A stretch of DNA of 64,000 bases from UASB124 sp041662445 (lineage in GTDB: Bacteria > Babelota > Babeliae > Babelales > RVW-14): the NCBI GenBank assembly GCA_041662445.1, contig JBAZSL010000005.1:1-64000 (forward strand), in the 5' to 3' direction. The translations under genes were made by a program, and so were the position numbers. Shown here one piece after another: positions 51,280 to 61,400 of the stretch. Each line of letters begins with the position of its first letter. Position 1 is the stretch's first letter. A model generated the notes under the pieces. The model had not been told where the DNA came from. It was given only the letters and a program-made list of their open reading frames with translations, and did not search any database.

Positions 51280-51798
51280 ATGAAACGTTGGTACGTAGTT
51301 CAGGTCTATACCGGTTTTGAAGATATCGTCAAAAAGGACCTCGAGAAACGGATAATCGAAGAGAGCATGCAAGATATCTTCGGTGAAGTTTTATTGCCTG
51401 CAGGCGAAACTGTTTCATTTTTTTCCGACGATAAAACCAAAAAAGAAAAAATTTTCCCAGGTTATCTCCTTATTCAAATGGAGATGACAGGCGATGCATA
51501 TCGGCTTGTTTCTTCGACGGCACGCGTGACACGCTTCTTGGGCGGTGAAGTCCCAGTCCCGTTGTCCGATAAAGAAGTCGATCGCATCTTTGCCCAGATG
51601 TCAGGTAAACTTGCTGTTCCTCACGAGAAAGCTCCCTTTGTTGTTGGGAACGAAGTTCACATTTCACAGGGGCCTTTTGCGGGATTCGTTGGCATTATTG
51701 ATAAGGTCGACGAAGAGCGAGAAAAGCTCACCGTTATGGTCAGTATTTTTGGACGCATGACTCCCGTAGAACTGGGTTTCGATCAGGTCAAGAAATAA
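51280..51798 (+). CDS. nusG: Transcription termination/antitermination factor NusG
   Basis: A 172-residue protein with the NGN domain (RWYVVQVYTGFEDIVKKDLE, PGYLLIQMEMT) and the C-terminal KOW domain (VGNEVHISQGPFAGFVGIID). It binds RNA polymerase and couples it to Rho or ribosomes. Neighbours secE and rplK are standard. Confidence 0.95.
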   Translation: MKRWYVVQVYTGFEDIVKKDLEKRIIEESMQDIFGEVLLPAGETVSFFSDDKTKKEKIFPGYLLIQMEMTGDAYRLVSSTARVTRFLGGEVPVPLSDKEVDRIFAQMSGKLAVPHEKAPFVVGNEVHISQGPFAGFVGIIDKVDEEREKLTVMVSIFGRMTPVELGFDQVKK

Positions 51799-51813
51799 CA
51801 TTTAGGTAACGCT

Positions 51814-52239
51814 ATGTCTAAAAAAATCAAAGCCAAAGTAAAACTTCAACTCCATGGTGGATCAGCCACTCCTGCACCACCAGTTGGTTCGATGCTTGGT
51901 CAGCACCAAGTTAATCTCATGGACTTTTGCAAGAAATTCAATGCTGCAACAGCCAACCGCAAGGGCGAAACGGTACCTGTTCTCATTACCATTTATACCG
52001 ATAAGAGTTTTGATTTTATTCTCAAAACTCCACCCGTTTCTGAATTGCTGCGCAAAAAAGCAAACATTCAATCCGGCGCAAAAAATCCAGGCAAAGAAAC
52101 AGCAGGATCGATTAAATGGAAAGACATCGAGGAAATTGCCAAGGTTAAAATGCCTGATTTGAATGCAGTGGACTTGGAAGCAGCGAAGAAGATAGTTGCT
52201 GGAAGTGCACGAAGCATGGGACTTTCGGTTGTCGATTGA
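51814..52239 (+). CDS. rplK: 50S ribosomal protein L11
   Basis: A 141-residue protein, normal length. KVKLQLHGGSATPAPPVGSM and the C-terminal rRNA-binding domain (GSIKWKDIEEIAKVKMPDLN) are typical. It ends with TGA, which shows that TGA is a stop in this genome. Confidence 0.96.
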   Translation: MSKKIKAKVKLQLHGGSATPAPPVGSMLGQHQVNLMDFCKKFNAATANRKGETVPVLITIYTDKSFDFILKTPPVSELLRKKANIQSGAKNPGKETAGSIKWKDIEEIAKVKMPDLNAVDLEAAKKIVAGSARSMGLSVVD

Positions 52240-52271
52240 AACTTTCAAAGACAGTAATAAATGGACGTGCA

Positions 52272-52964
52272 ATGAGCAAACTAGGAAAAAAACATATAGA
52301 AGCCAAAGAGAAGCTGGAGGAAGCAAAAATTGTTTCCTGGAAAAGCGCTTTGGATTTTGTCGTAAAAAATGCCCATGCAAAATTTGATGAATCTGTTGAC
52401 GCAGACATTATTTTGGGTATTGATGCCGCTAAGGGCGAACAAACCGTTCGTGGCTCGGTATTACTCCCACATGGCACGGGTAAAAAAATGCGTGTTTTGG
52501 TATTTGCCAAGGGCGAATACGAAGAACAGGCAAAAAAAGCCGGCGCTGATTATATTGGAGCCGAAGACTTTGTAGCAAAGATTGAGGGCGGCTGGTGCGA
52601 TTTTGAAGCAGCAGTTGCTACCCCAGATCTTATGGGTTTGGTTGGTCGTGTTGCTAAACTGCTTGGCCCTCGTGGCTTGCTCCCAAATAAGAAGGTCGGC
52701 ACGGTTACTTTTGATATCGCGGGTATTGTAGCAGACCTCAAAAAAGGTCGCGTCTCATTCAGAAATGATAAAGGCGGCGTCGTTCATGCACCATTTGGCA
52801 AGATTTCTTTTGGCGCAGATAAGCTTACTGAAAATCTTACCACATTGGTTCAGGCACTGCGCAACACAAGGCCACCGACAGCAAAAGGTAAATTCATCAA
52901 AAGAATAGTTCTCTCATCAACGATGGGCGTTGGCATTTCGGTCAACCCTGATGAAGCTGCGTAA
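52272..52964 (+). CDS. rplA: 50S ribosomal protein L1
   Basis: The protein has 230 residues from ATG 52272; a TTG in frame at 52236 overlaps the rplK stop but gives a non-standard extension. It has the typical KKMRVLVFAKGEYEEQA, LMGLVGRVAKLLGPRGLLPN and the final SSTMGVGISVNPDEA. L1 often represses its own mRNA. Confidence 0.96.
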   Translation: MSKLGKKHIEAKEKLEEAKIVSWKSALDFVVKNAHAKFDESVDADIILGIDAAKGEQTVRGSVLLPHGTGKKMRVLVFAKGEYEEQAKKAGADYIGAEDFVAKIEGGWCDFEAAVATPDLMGLVGRVAKLLGPRGLLPNKKVGTVTFDIAGIVADLKKGRVSFRNDKGGVVHAPFGKISFGADKLTENLTTLVQALRNTRPPTAKGKFIKRIVLSSTMGVGISVNPDEAA

Positions 52965-52988
52965 GCTTAAAAGCACGAGGAAAAATTC

Positions 52989-53513
52989 ATGAATCGGCAA
53001 CAAAAAGAACAAGTCGTCGCTGAACTTCGTCAGATGATGTCCGATGCGCAAGCAACGTTTTTGGTTAAATACCAGGGTCTTTCAGTTGCATCGCTACAAC
53101 AGTTGCGCAGAAATCTACGCGCAGGCGGGAGTAGACTTCAAGTGGCTAAAGCTACTTTGATGCAAAAGGCGGCCCAATCTATTGACGGAGCACAAACTTT
53201 CTCAGAATCCTTTAAGGATCAGGTTGGTCTTGTTTTTACTAAAGACAATATTTCAGGCACTGCAAAGCAGCTTATTGATTTTGCAAAAGAAAACCAGTCA
53301 CTGAAGGTAATCGCTGGGCTCTACGAAGCTCGCATGCTTGGTAGCCAAGAACTTAGTTTTCTTGCTTCACTTCCATCGCGAGACGTACTTATTGCTCAAT
53401 TGTTAGGCACTATGCAGGCGCCAATGACCGCTACAGTACGCATTTTATATCTGCTTATTGCTCGTTTGGTCTTTGTCCTTAAGGAAATCGAGAAAAAACA
53501 AGCCGGAATTTAG
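52989..53513 (+). CDS. rplJ: 50S ribosomal protein L10
   Basis: The protein has 174 residues; it carries the L7/L12 stalk. The N-terminal part (FLVKYQGLSVASLQQLRRNL) binds 23S rRNA, and the C-terminal helix holds the L12 dimers. It is followed by a 134-bp gap before rplL. Confidence 0.95.
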   Translation: MNRQQKEQVVAELRQMMSDAQATFLVKYQGLSVASLQQLRRNLRAGGSRLQVAKATLMQKAAQSIDGAQTFSESFKDQVGLVFTKDNISGTAKQLIDFAKENQSLKVIAGLYEARMLGSQELSFLASLPSRDVLIAQLLGTMQAPMTATVRILYLLIARLVFVLKEIEKKQAGI

Positions 53514-53570
53514 TAGGCAGACATGCAAAATTGTGATAGATTGAGCATTATTTGCCTTTATTTCCGGGGG

Positions 53571-53598
53571 ACTCTAACAAAAAGTAAATAGAGTTTTT
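53571..53598 (+). terminator. AT-rich hairpin with T run between rplJ and rplL
   Basis: ACTCTA (53571-53576) pairs with TAGAGT (53589-53594) and is followed by T residues. It may be a weak terminator or attenuator that adjusts the rplJ/rplL ratio. Confidence 0.35.
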
Positions 53599-53647
53599 GA
53601 ATAAAATAAACGTAATTAAACGCTGTTGGTTATAAGGAGTTATTTCT

Positions 53648-54022
53648 ATGTCATTAAAACTTGTCGATGAAATAAAAAAAATGACCGTTATGGAGCTTGC
53701 TGAACTTATCAAATCTCTTGAAGAAACATTCGGTGTTTCAGCTGCCGCCCCCGTTGCAGCAGCAGCCCCAGCCGCAGCAGCAGCACCTGCAGCAGCCGCC
53801 GCTGAGGAAAAAAACGAATACAAAGTTACTCTTCAAGAAGCTGGCGCAAGCAAAATTAACGTCATTAAGGCTCTTCGTGCTGTTACATCACTTGCTTTGG
53901 GCGCGGCAAAAGAAGCGGTTGAAAATACCCCTTTTGTCATAACAGAAGCCTCACCAAAAGAAGAAGCACAAAAGATCAAAAAAGAATTAGAAGCAGCTGG
54001 TGCCAAGGTTGAACTTTCCTAA
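53648..54022 (+). CDS. rplL: 50S ribosomal protein L7/L12
   Basis: The protein has 124 residues: N-terminal dimerisation domain, a long Ala/Pro hinge (about residues 33-56) and the C-terminal factor-binding domain (KTEN-type KKIKKELEAAGAKVELS end). The strong AAGGAG site suits its multiple copies per ribosome. Confidence 0.96.
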   Translation: MSLKLVDEIKKMTVMELAELIKSLEETFGVSAAAPVAAAAPAAAAAPAAAAAEEKNEYKVTLQEAGASKINVIKALRAVTSLALGAAKEAVENTPFVITEASPKEEAQKIKKELEAAGAKVELS

Positions 54023-54049
54023 GGCGCCGCTCAAACACGAAATTTGTTA

Positions 54050-54088
54050 ATGGGTACCGTTTTTAAGCGTGCTTTGAACGGTATCCAT
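54050..54088 (+). promoter_or_regulatory. Hairpin between rplL and rpoB (processing site or partial terminator)
   Basis: ATGGGTACCGTT (54050-54061) pairs with AACGGTATCCAT (54077-54088), 11 of 12 Watson-Crick positions. There is no strong T run after it. In other bacteria this gap holds an attenuator and an RNase III site, so a similar role is likely. Confidence 0.6.
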
Positions 54089-54132
54089 TTGGTTTCTTAG
54101 AAAAGATGTGTTTACGCGACGGGAGCAGTTGA

Positions 54133-57100
54133 ATGTCTGTGTTTGATAGAGGTAAAGGTCTTATACGAAAATCTTTTGGCAAAATCAAAGAGGTTGTTTC
54201 TCTGCCAAACCTCATTGAGGTGCAATCGAAGTCATTCAATGACTTTGTGCAGCTCGATTGTGTTCCATCAGAAAGGGAACATATAGGGCTCGAGAAAGTA
54301 TTTCGTGATACATTTCCCATTGAACACAATGAACGCATCTCTCTTGAATATGTCAGTTATGAACTTGGGGATTGGGCGTGTATCTGTGGACAATTGACGG
54401 GAATTCAAAACCGTTATAAATGGGCTTGCTCTTGTAAAAAAAGTGGCTGTGGTCGTCTTGCAAAAGGGAAAATGTGTCCCCACTGCAAAGAACCAAATGC
54501 TGCTTATATTCATTGTAAAAGATGCTTTTCACGAGTATCAATAAAAGTCCCTGCCACTGTTGATGAATGCCGTTACAGCGGACGAACATTCTCGTTGCCT
54601 CTCAAGGTAAAGATGCAACTCATCAGCTGGGACATTGATCCAAAAACATCACAAAAAATTGTTCGCGATATTAAAGAACAAGACGTGTTCTTTTGTGATC
54701 TTCCCGTTATGGTTGACCTTTATGAAGACAATAACGGCACTTTTTATTTGGGAAGCCAGGGAACCTTTCTTATTAACGGCGTTGACCGCGTCGTTGTAAG
54801 CCAAATTCACCGCGCTCCGGGCGTTATGTTCACGCTCAGCAAGAAAACAAAGGATTTCCGCGGACAGCCTTATCACATTGCCCGTTTAATTCCGGGCAGA
54901 GGTTCTTGGTTGGATTTTGAGTTTGATCACAACGACCTCATTTACGTCCGTATCGATAAAAAGAAAAAAATGCTTGCCACAACATTCTTGCAAGCTATTG
55001 GCGTTGAAAAGAACTCTATTCTCTCTCTTTTCTATAACTTTGACACCATCGACGCTCGTGATGGTAAATTTAGCCGCAAAATAAATGCTGACCTTGTTGG
55101 ACAGCGACTTGAAGCTGGATCGCTCCCCAAGGAGTTAGAAGAGAAATTTAGTGTTGGGCAACGTCTCAACAAAATTCATCTGGAAAAACTTGCAAAAGAA
55201 GGCATTAAGAACCTTCTTATTCGTAAGAGTAGCCTTGTGGGTCGTATCGTTGCTCAGGATATTATTCTTCCAAAAACAGGCGAAGTCATCGCTTCTCTAG
55301 GTGATGAACTTACCGAAGAAATTATAGAGCAGTTGGAAGCATGCGCTGGCATTTCTTTTAAATTGATTCAATCGTCAGGCCATGCCGTACAACCAACTAT
55401 GGCACTTACCTTTTCTCATGATGATGCTTCATCCAGAGAAGAAGCGCTTAAAGAAATTTATGTCAAGCTGAAGCCTGGTGACATTCCAACCATCAAGGTC
55501 ATGGAAGAGTATGTCAACAACCTCTTTTTTAATCCACGCTTTTACGATCTCACTATTGTTGGCCGTATTCGCACAAATCGTAAGCTTGGCTTATCAATCA
55601 GCGAAAAAAATACCAGCTTAACCAAAGAAGACATCATTGCCACCCTCAAGTATCTGGTTGGCCTTAAAGAATGTGGCGAAGGTGAACTTGATGATATCGA
55701 TCATTTGGGAAATCGTTGCGTCCGACTTGTCGGCGAACTCCTTCAGAACCAGCTTTATATTGGTTTTGCACGCATTGAGCGCATTGTTAAGGAACGTTTT
55801 AGGCTTCAAGAGAATTACGCTTCCTTAATGCCGTATGACTTTCTCAATGTACGCCCTCTTGCCGCAGTCTTACGTGAATTCTTTGGCACAGGACAACTTT
55901 CACAATTTATGGATCAAACAAATCCACTTGCCGAAATGGCACACAAACGCCGCCTTTCAGCCCTTGGTCCCGGTGGTATTACGCGAGAACGCGCAACATT
56001 TGAAGTTCGTGACGTTCATACTTCGCACTATGGAAGAATTTGTCCTATTGAAACTCCCGAAGGACAAAATATTGGTTTGATTTCATCGCTTTCGACTTAT
56101 GCACGTGTCAATGAACTCGGATTTATCGAAACGCCGTATCATCCAGTACAAAAAACGCTTGTAAACGATGAAGTGCAATATCTTGATGCTTTCGAAGAGT
56201 TAGGTCAAAAGATCGCACAATCAACAACTCCAGTTGACGCCTCACGCCATCTCACAGGACCTAAAGTTCTTGTGCGTGAGGATGGCAATATTCTGAGTAC
56301 CAATGTTGAAGACGTAACATATATCGACGCATCTCCGAAGCAAATTTTCTCCGTACCGACAGCGTTGATTCCGTTCCTTGAGCACGACGACGCAAACAGA
56401 GCGCTCATGGGATCAAACATGCAGCGACAAGCCGTTCCTCTGATCAAGTGCCAAGCACCGGTTGTAGGAACAGGTCTTGAGCGTGAATTGGGATCTCTTG
56501 AAGGCGCCGTTGTAAGTGCACGCACAGCGGGAACAGTGGTTTATGTTTCAGCAGAAAAAATCGTCATTCGAATTCTTGATGAAGAAATAAGTGAGGCTGA
56601 ATGGCTTTCACGACCTGTTGATGTTTACTACCTCAAGAAATTTGCTCGATCAAGTCACAACACGTGGATACACTTTAATCCGATTGTTTCTGTTGGCGAT
56701 GTTATCAAAAAAGGTAACCTTCTTGCCTGCGGATCAGCCACTAACAATGGCGAGCTCGCACTGGGCAGCAACGTACTTGTCGCTTTTATGCCATGGCAGG
56801 GATACAATTTTGAGGACGCTATCGTCGTCAGTAAGCGCTTAGTCGCAGATGATATCTTTTCATCCGTACACGTTGAGGAATTTATTGTCGAGGCCCGTGA
56901 AACGAAATTGGGCGCAGAAGAAATTACTCGCGATATCCCAAATATTCCTGAAAAAGATCTTGTTGCGCTCGATGAAGACGGCATTGTCAAAATTGGTACC
57001 CGTGTTAAACCGGGTGACATTCTTGTCGGCAAGGTAACGCTCAAAGGTGACGTCCAAGTTTCACCGGAAGAAAAGTTGCTGCGCGCCATTTTTGGTGAAA

Positions 57101-58416
57101 AATCACGTGAAGTTCGTGATACCTCATTACGTGTTCCGCCTGGAGTCGAGGCCACTATTGTTGATGTTAAAGTCTTTTCACGCAGTGGTATCAGAAAAGA
57201 CAAGCGTTATCGAGAAATAGTTCAACGAGAAACACAAAAGATTGAAGAAAACTTTGTCTATCATCTATCGATTCTTCAAAAAGGCATCAAAGAGCGCGTT
57301 ATTGCTTTAATTAAGGATCATAAAGTAGGCAAAATTTCATTAGCTGATGATATTGAAAAATTTCTTAACATAACCACCAATAACAAAGAAATTGATACAA
57401 AAATCAGAAGCTATAAAGAAATACTCACTAATCAAATTCACGTTTTGACCGCACTAAAGGAAGATCGCATTGCACAATTACGTAAAGGCGACGAACTTCC
57501 TTCTGGCGTTATCAAAATGATTAAAGTATATGTCGCAACTAAACGCCGTCTTTCAGTCGGCGACAAAATGGCAGGCCGCCATGGTAATAAGGGCGTTGTC
57601 TCACGTATTGTTAATACTGAAGATATGCCTTACATGGAAGATGGTCGTCCCGTTGATATCGTTCTTAATCCGCTCGGTGTTCCTGGCCGTATGAACGTCG
57701 GACAGATCCTTGAAACTATGCTTGGCATGGCAAGCAAGGAAATAAGCCGACAACTTGCTGAAAAGATACAAGATCTTTCTTATCAAGAAATTAAATCTTA
57801 TTTGGCCAAATACTATGGTTCTCCGCTCATTACTGAGATGGAAAAGACCTACGGTAAAGATTCTATTACTGAGCTTGCTCATAAAACTATCGATACCGGC
57901 CTAGCATTTAATACGCCGGTGTTTGATGGAGCTGATTACGCTCAAGAAATACAACCTTTGCTGAAAGAGTTGAATCTTTCAACTACGGGAACCTACAAAC
58001 TTTATGACGGTCGCTCAGGACTTTCGTTCGACCAACCTGTCACCGTCGGATATATATACATGATGAAATTAAACCACTTGGCCGATGACAAATTGCATGC
58101 TCGTTCTGTTGGCCCATACTCGCTTATTACGCAACAACCACTTGGTGGTAAGGCGCAGTTTGGTGGCCAACGATTAGGTGAGATGGAAGTCTGGGCTTTG
58201 TACGCCTATGGAGCTGCTTATACGTTACAGGAAATGCTCACCATCAAATCGGACGACGTTAATGGTCGTATCAAGGCATACGAAGCCTTGGTCCGTGGTG
58301 AAGAGGTTCCAGAACCTGGCATCCCTGAGTCATTCAACGTTCTTGTTAAGGAGCTACAAAGCTTAGGGTTGCAAGTTGATCTATTCAAGACAAGCAAGGA
58401 GCAGATCAGTGAATAA
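54133..58416 (+). CDS. rpoB: DNA-directed RNA polymerase subunit beta, with Cys-rich insertion near the N-terminus
   Basis: A 1427-residue catalytic beta subunit. Standard motifs: the rifampicin region GQLSQFMDQTNPLAEMAHKR (wild-type-like) and ALGPGGITRERATFEVRDVH, then GRICPIETPEGQNIGL, and the C-terminal GGKAQFGGQRLGEMEVWAL. Unusual is residues 81-146, where typical beta has only a short loop between SYELG and LPLKVK. Here are ten Cys (83, 85, 99, 101, 106, 115, 118, 128, 131, 146), including CPHC and CKRC pairs that look like a zinc ribbon. The gene overlaps rpoC by 8 bp. Confidence 0.96.
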   Translation: MSVFDRGKGLIRKSFGKIKEVVSLPNLIEVQSKSFNDFVQLDCVPSEREHIGLEKVFRDTFPIEHNERISLEYVSYELGDWACICGQLTGIQNRYKWACSCKKSGCGRLAKGKMCPHCKEPNAAYIHCKRCFSRVSIKVPATVDECRYSGRTFSLPLKVKMQLISWDIDPKTSQKIVRDIKEQDVFFCDLPVMVDLYEDNNGTFYLGSQGTFLINGVDRVVVSQIHRAPGVMFTLSKKTKDFRGQPYHIARLIPGRGSWLDFEFDHNDLIYVRIDKKKKMLATTFLQAIGVEKNSILSLFYNFDTIDARDGKFSRKINADLVGQRLEAGSLPKELEEKFSVGQRLNKIHLEKLAKEGIKNLLIRKSSLVGRIVAQDIILPKTGEVIASLGDELTEEIIEQLEACAGISFKLIQSSGHAVQPTMALTFSHDDASSREEALKEIYVKLKPGDIPTIKVMEEYVNNLFFNPRFYDLTIVGRIRTNRKLGLSISEKNTSLTKEDIIATLKYLVGLKECGEGELDDIDHLGNRCVRLVGELLQNQLYIGFARIERIVKERFRLQENYASLMPYDFLNVRPLAAVLREFFGTGQLSQFMDQTNPLAEMAHKRRLSALGPGGITRERATFEVRDVHTSHYGRICPIETPEGQNIGLISSLSTYARVNELGFIETPYHPVQKTLVNDEVQYLDAFEELGQKIAQSTTPVDASRHLTGPKVLVREDGNILSTNVEDVTYIDASPKQIFSVPTALIPFLEHDDANRALMGSNMQRQAVPLIKCQAPVVGTGLERELGSLEGAVVSARTAGTVVYVSAEKIVIRILDEEISEAEWLSRPVDVYYLKKFARSSHNTWIHFNPIVSVGDVIKKGNLLACGSATNNGELALGSNVLVAFMPWQGYNFEDAIVVSKRLVADDIFSSVHVEEFIVEARETKLGAEEITRDIPNIPEKDLVALDEDGIVKIGTRVKPGDILVGKVTLKGDVQVSPEEKLLRAIFGEKSREVRDTSLRVPPGVEATIVDVKVFSRSGIRKDKRYREIVQRETQKIEENFVYHLSILQKGIKERVIALIKDHKVGKISLADDIEKFLNITTNNKEIDTKIRSYKEILTNQIHVLTALKEDRIAQLRKGDELPSGVIKMIKVYVATKRRLSVGDKMAGRHGNKGVVSRIVNTEDMPYMEDGRPVDIVLNPLGVPGRMNVGQILETMLGMASKEISRQLAEKIQDLSYQEIKSYLAKYYGSPLITEMEKTYGKDSITELAHKTIDTGLAFNTPVFDGADYAQEIQPLLKELNLSTTGTYKLYDGRSGLSFDQPVTVGYIYMMKLNHLADDKLHARSVGPYSLITQQPLGGKAQFGGQRLGEMEVWALYAYGAAYTLQEMLTIKSDDVNGRIKAYEALVRGEEVPEPGIPESFNVLVKELQSLGLQVDLFKTSKEQISE
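54373..54570 (+). other. Insertion in rpoB encoding a zinc-ribbon-like domain
   Basis: This part encodes about 66 residues of RpoB with the spacing C-x-C-x13-C-x-C-x4-C-x8-C-x2-C-x9-C-x2-C-x14-C. The flanks align directly with ordinary beta subunits, so the segment is an in-frame insertion. The beta' subunit has its own zinc site (CNCG, CEKC); the beta segment resembles it in style but is longer. Confidence 0.75.
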
Positions 58417-61400
58417 TAGGATGCTCGACCGTTTCCGCGAATATCTCAATACGACGCAGTTTAATGCGATGCGAATCAGTATCGCATCGCCTGAAAAAAT
58501 ACGCTCTCTGTCTTATGGCGAAGTAAAAAAAATAGAAACCATTAACTATCGTACGCTTAAGCCAGAACGCGATGGTCTTTTTTGCGCACGCATTTTTGGT
58601 CCCGTCAAGGACTGGGAATGTAACTGCGGTAAATATAAGCGCATGAAGCATCGCGGCGTTACCTGCGAGAAATGCGGTGTTGAAGTTATTCAGGCCCGTG
58701 TACGTCGCGAACGTATGGGGCACATCAACCTCGTTTCTCCTGTATGCCATATTTGGTTTTTAAAGGGCATTCCAAGCTACCTTAGCTTGCTTTTAAATAT
58801 GACAGTGCGCGACCTTGAACGCGTCATTTATTTTGATAGCTACATCGTATTACACCAAGGGTCATCCCCTTATCCGCAAAAAACTATTCTGAGTGGACAG
58901 GATTACGAAGGCTATGCCAGCGCTAACCCTGAAGACATTGTTTTTAAGGCTGGCATGGGCGCAGAAGCAATTCGTGTCCTGCTTTCCATGATGGATCTAA
59001 ACTTCGAAGTACGTAAACTCGAGGAAGAGTATACCCAAACAGCCTCTGTAGCTATCAGGCATCGCATTGCCAAACGCTACAAAGTTTTATCCGGTATGCT
59101 ACTTGCCAATATCCGCCCAGAGTGGATAGTCATGGAAGTTCTTCCCGTATTGCCTCCAGATTTACGTCCGTTAGTTCCGCTTGAAGGCGGTCGCTTTGCC
59201 AGTTCTGATCTTAATGATCTTTATCGCCGTGTTCTTAACCGAAATATTCGTTTAAAGCGTCTCATTGAACTTGAGGCTCCTGATGTCATTATCAAAAACG
59301 AAAAGCGCATGCTTCAAGAAGCAGTTGACGCCCTTATTGATAATGGCCGACGTGGACAGCCTGTACGCGGTTCTAACAAACGTCCACTGAAATCATTAAG
59401 CGAAATGCTCCGCGGTAAACAAGGTCGTTTCCGTCAAAACTTGCTTGGTAAACGCGTTGACTACTCAGGACGTTCGGTCATTGTCGTTGACCCTGAACTC
59501 AAGTTACATCAATGCGGATTGCCAAAAATAATGGCTCTTGAACTCTTCAAGCCATACATTTATGTCGAGCTTCAAAAACGCGAATTGGCGCCAAACCTCC
59601 GTGTTGCCAAGCGCATGGTCGAAGATATGACGCCAGAGGTATGGGAAGCATTAGAAGAGGTCGTAAAAGACCGACCTGTTCTACTTAACCGTGCACCAAC
59701 ACTGCACCGTCTCAGTATCCAGGCTTTTTTTCCTACACTGGTTGAAGGAAAAGCAATTAAAATTCACCCTCTTGTTTGCGCAGCATTCAACGCAGACTTT
59801 GACGGTGACCAAATGGCCGTTCACGTACTCTTGAGCAAAACGGCACGCGCCGAGGCTATCAAGTTAATGCTTTCAACAAGAAACATTTTGACGCCAGCTA
59901 ACGGCAGACCACTTGCAATTCCATCTCAGGATACCGTGCTTGGTCTTTATTACATGACCAAAGGACGTAAAAACGTCCAAGGCGAAGGCCTCTTTTTTGG
60001 CAATGTCGCTGAAGTTATATGTGCATATCAACATGGCCAGGTAAACATTCAGGCACCGATCAAGGTTCGCCTTAAGCCCGGCAACGTGGTCACTACCACA
60101 GTCGGTCGTATTTTGCTCTACGAAGCACTGCCAGAAAATGCTAATTTTGAATGGGTAAATAAAGCCGTCAAAAAGAAAGATTTGGCCACACTTGTTGCAC
60201 GCGTTTATAAAGCATTTGGCGCAGATGCTACCGTCGAGGCACTCGATAAAATCAAGAAGCTTGGCTTTAGCTATGCAACACTTGGCGGAATATCACTGTC
60301 CATGGACAATTTGGTGATACCTCAAACCAAGACCAACATCATCAAGAAATCCCAAGAAGAAGTAAGCCGCACTGAAAAGCTTTATCTTGATGGCGCAATC
60401 ACCAATGGTGAGCGTTACAACAAAATCATTCAGATTTGGGCACGAGCCACTGAAGATGTTGCAAATGAGATGATTGGAGTGCTTGAAGAAGAAGATCGCA
60501 AAGCTTCTGCGAATGCTGAGAAAAAAGCTATTCCGTTCAATCCAGTTTTCATGATGCTTGACTCTGGCGCACGTGGATCACGTCAGCAAATTAGACAGCT
60601 TGCAGGTATGCGTGGACTGATGGCCAAACCATCTGGCGACATTATGGAAACACCGGTCATTGCAAACTTTAAAGAAGGTTTGAATGTTTTTGAATATTTC
60701 GTTTCAACACACGGTGCGCGTAAGGGACTTGCAGATACGGCATTAAAAACCGCAGACTCTGGGTACTTGACGCGACGCCTTGTTGATGTCGCCCAAGATG
60801 TCGTCGTCTCCATGAACGACTGTCAAACCTTAGGGTATGTCGTCATCAATGATCTCAAAGAATATGGCGAAATAATTCAACCACTGTGTGATCGTGTTTA
60901 CGGACGCGTCATTGCCGAAGATGTTAAAGATCCTGTAACGGGAGTGCTTATTGCTCAACGTGGTAATTTGGTTGACGATGCTCTTGTTGAAAAAATCAGA
61001 GATTCTGCAGTTTCAGCCGTCTCGGTGCGCTCGGTGTTAACGTGCCAAGCCAAACGCGGCATTTGCACCCAGTGTTACGGCATGGATCTTTCAGCGCTTT
61101 CACTTGTGTGCGCAGGTACAGCAGTTGGGGTTATTGCCGCACAGTCAATTGGTGAACCGGGAACGCAGCTCACCATGAGAACGTTCCACGTTGGTGGTAC
61201 TGCTACCGGCCTTGTTGAGGCAACCTCCTTCAAAACACGTACCTCCGGCAAGCTTCAATTTAAAGGTGTTCACGCCGTCAAAAACCGTAACAATCAATGG
61301 GTTGTTATGAATCGCAAGTCACAACTCGTGATTGTTGCCGAAGATGGTCGTGAAGTTGAAGAATGTGCGTTGGAATATGGTGCAGTAATTTTAGCTGATG

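Noticed and set aside
56655..57203. Minus-strand ORF of 182 codons inside rpoB
   Set aside because: Ser/Thr-rich composition and fully antisense to a conserved region of RNA polymerase beta.
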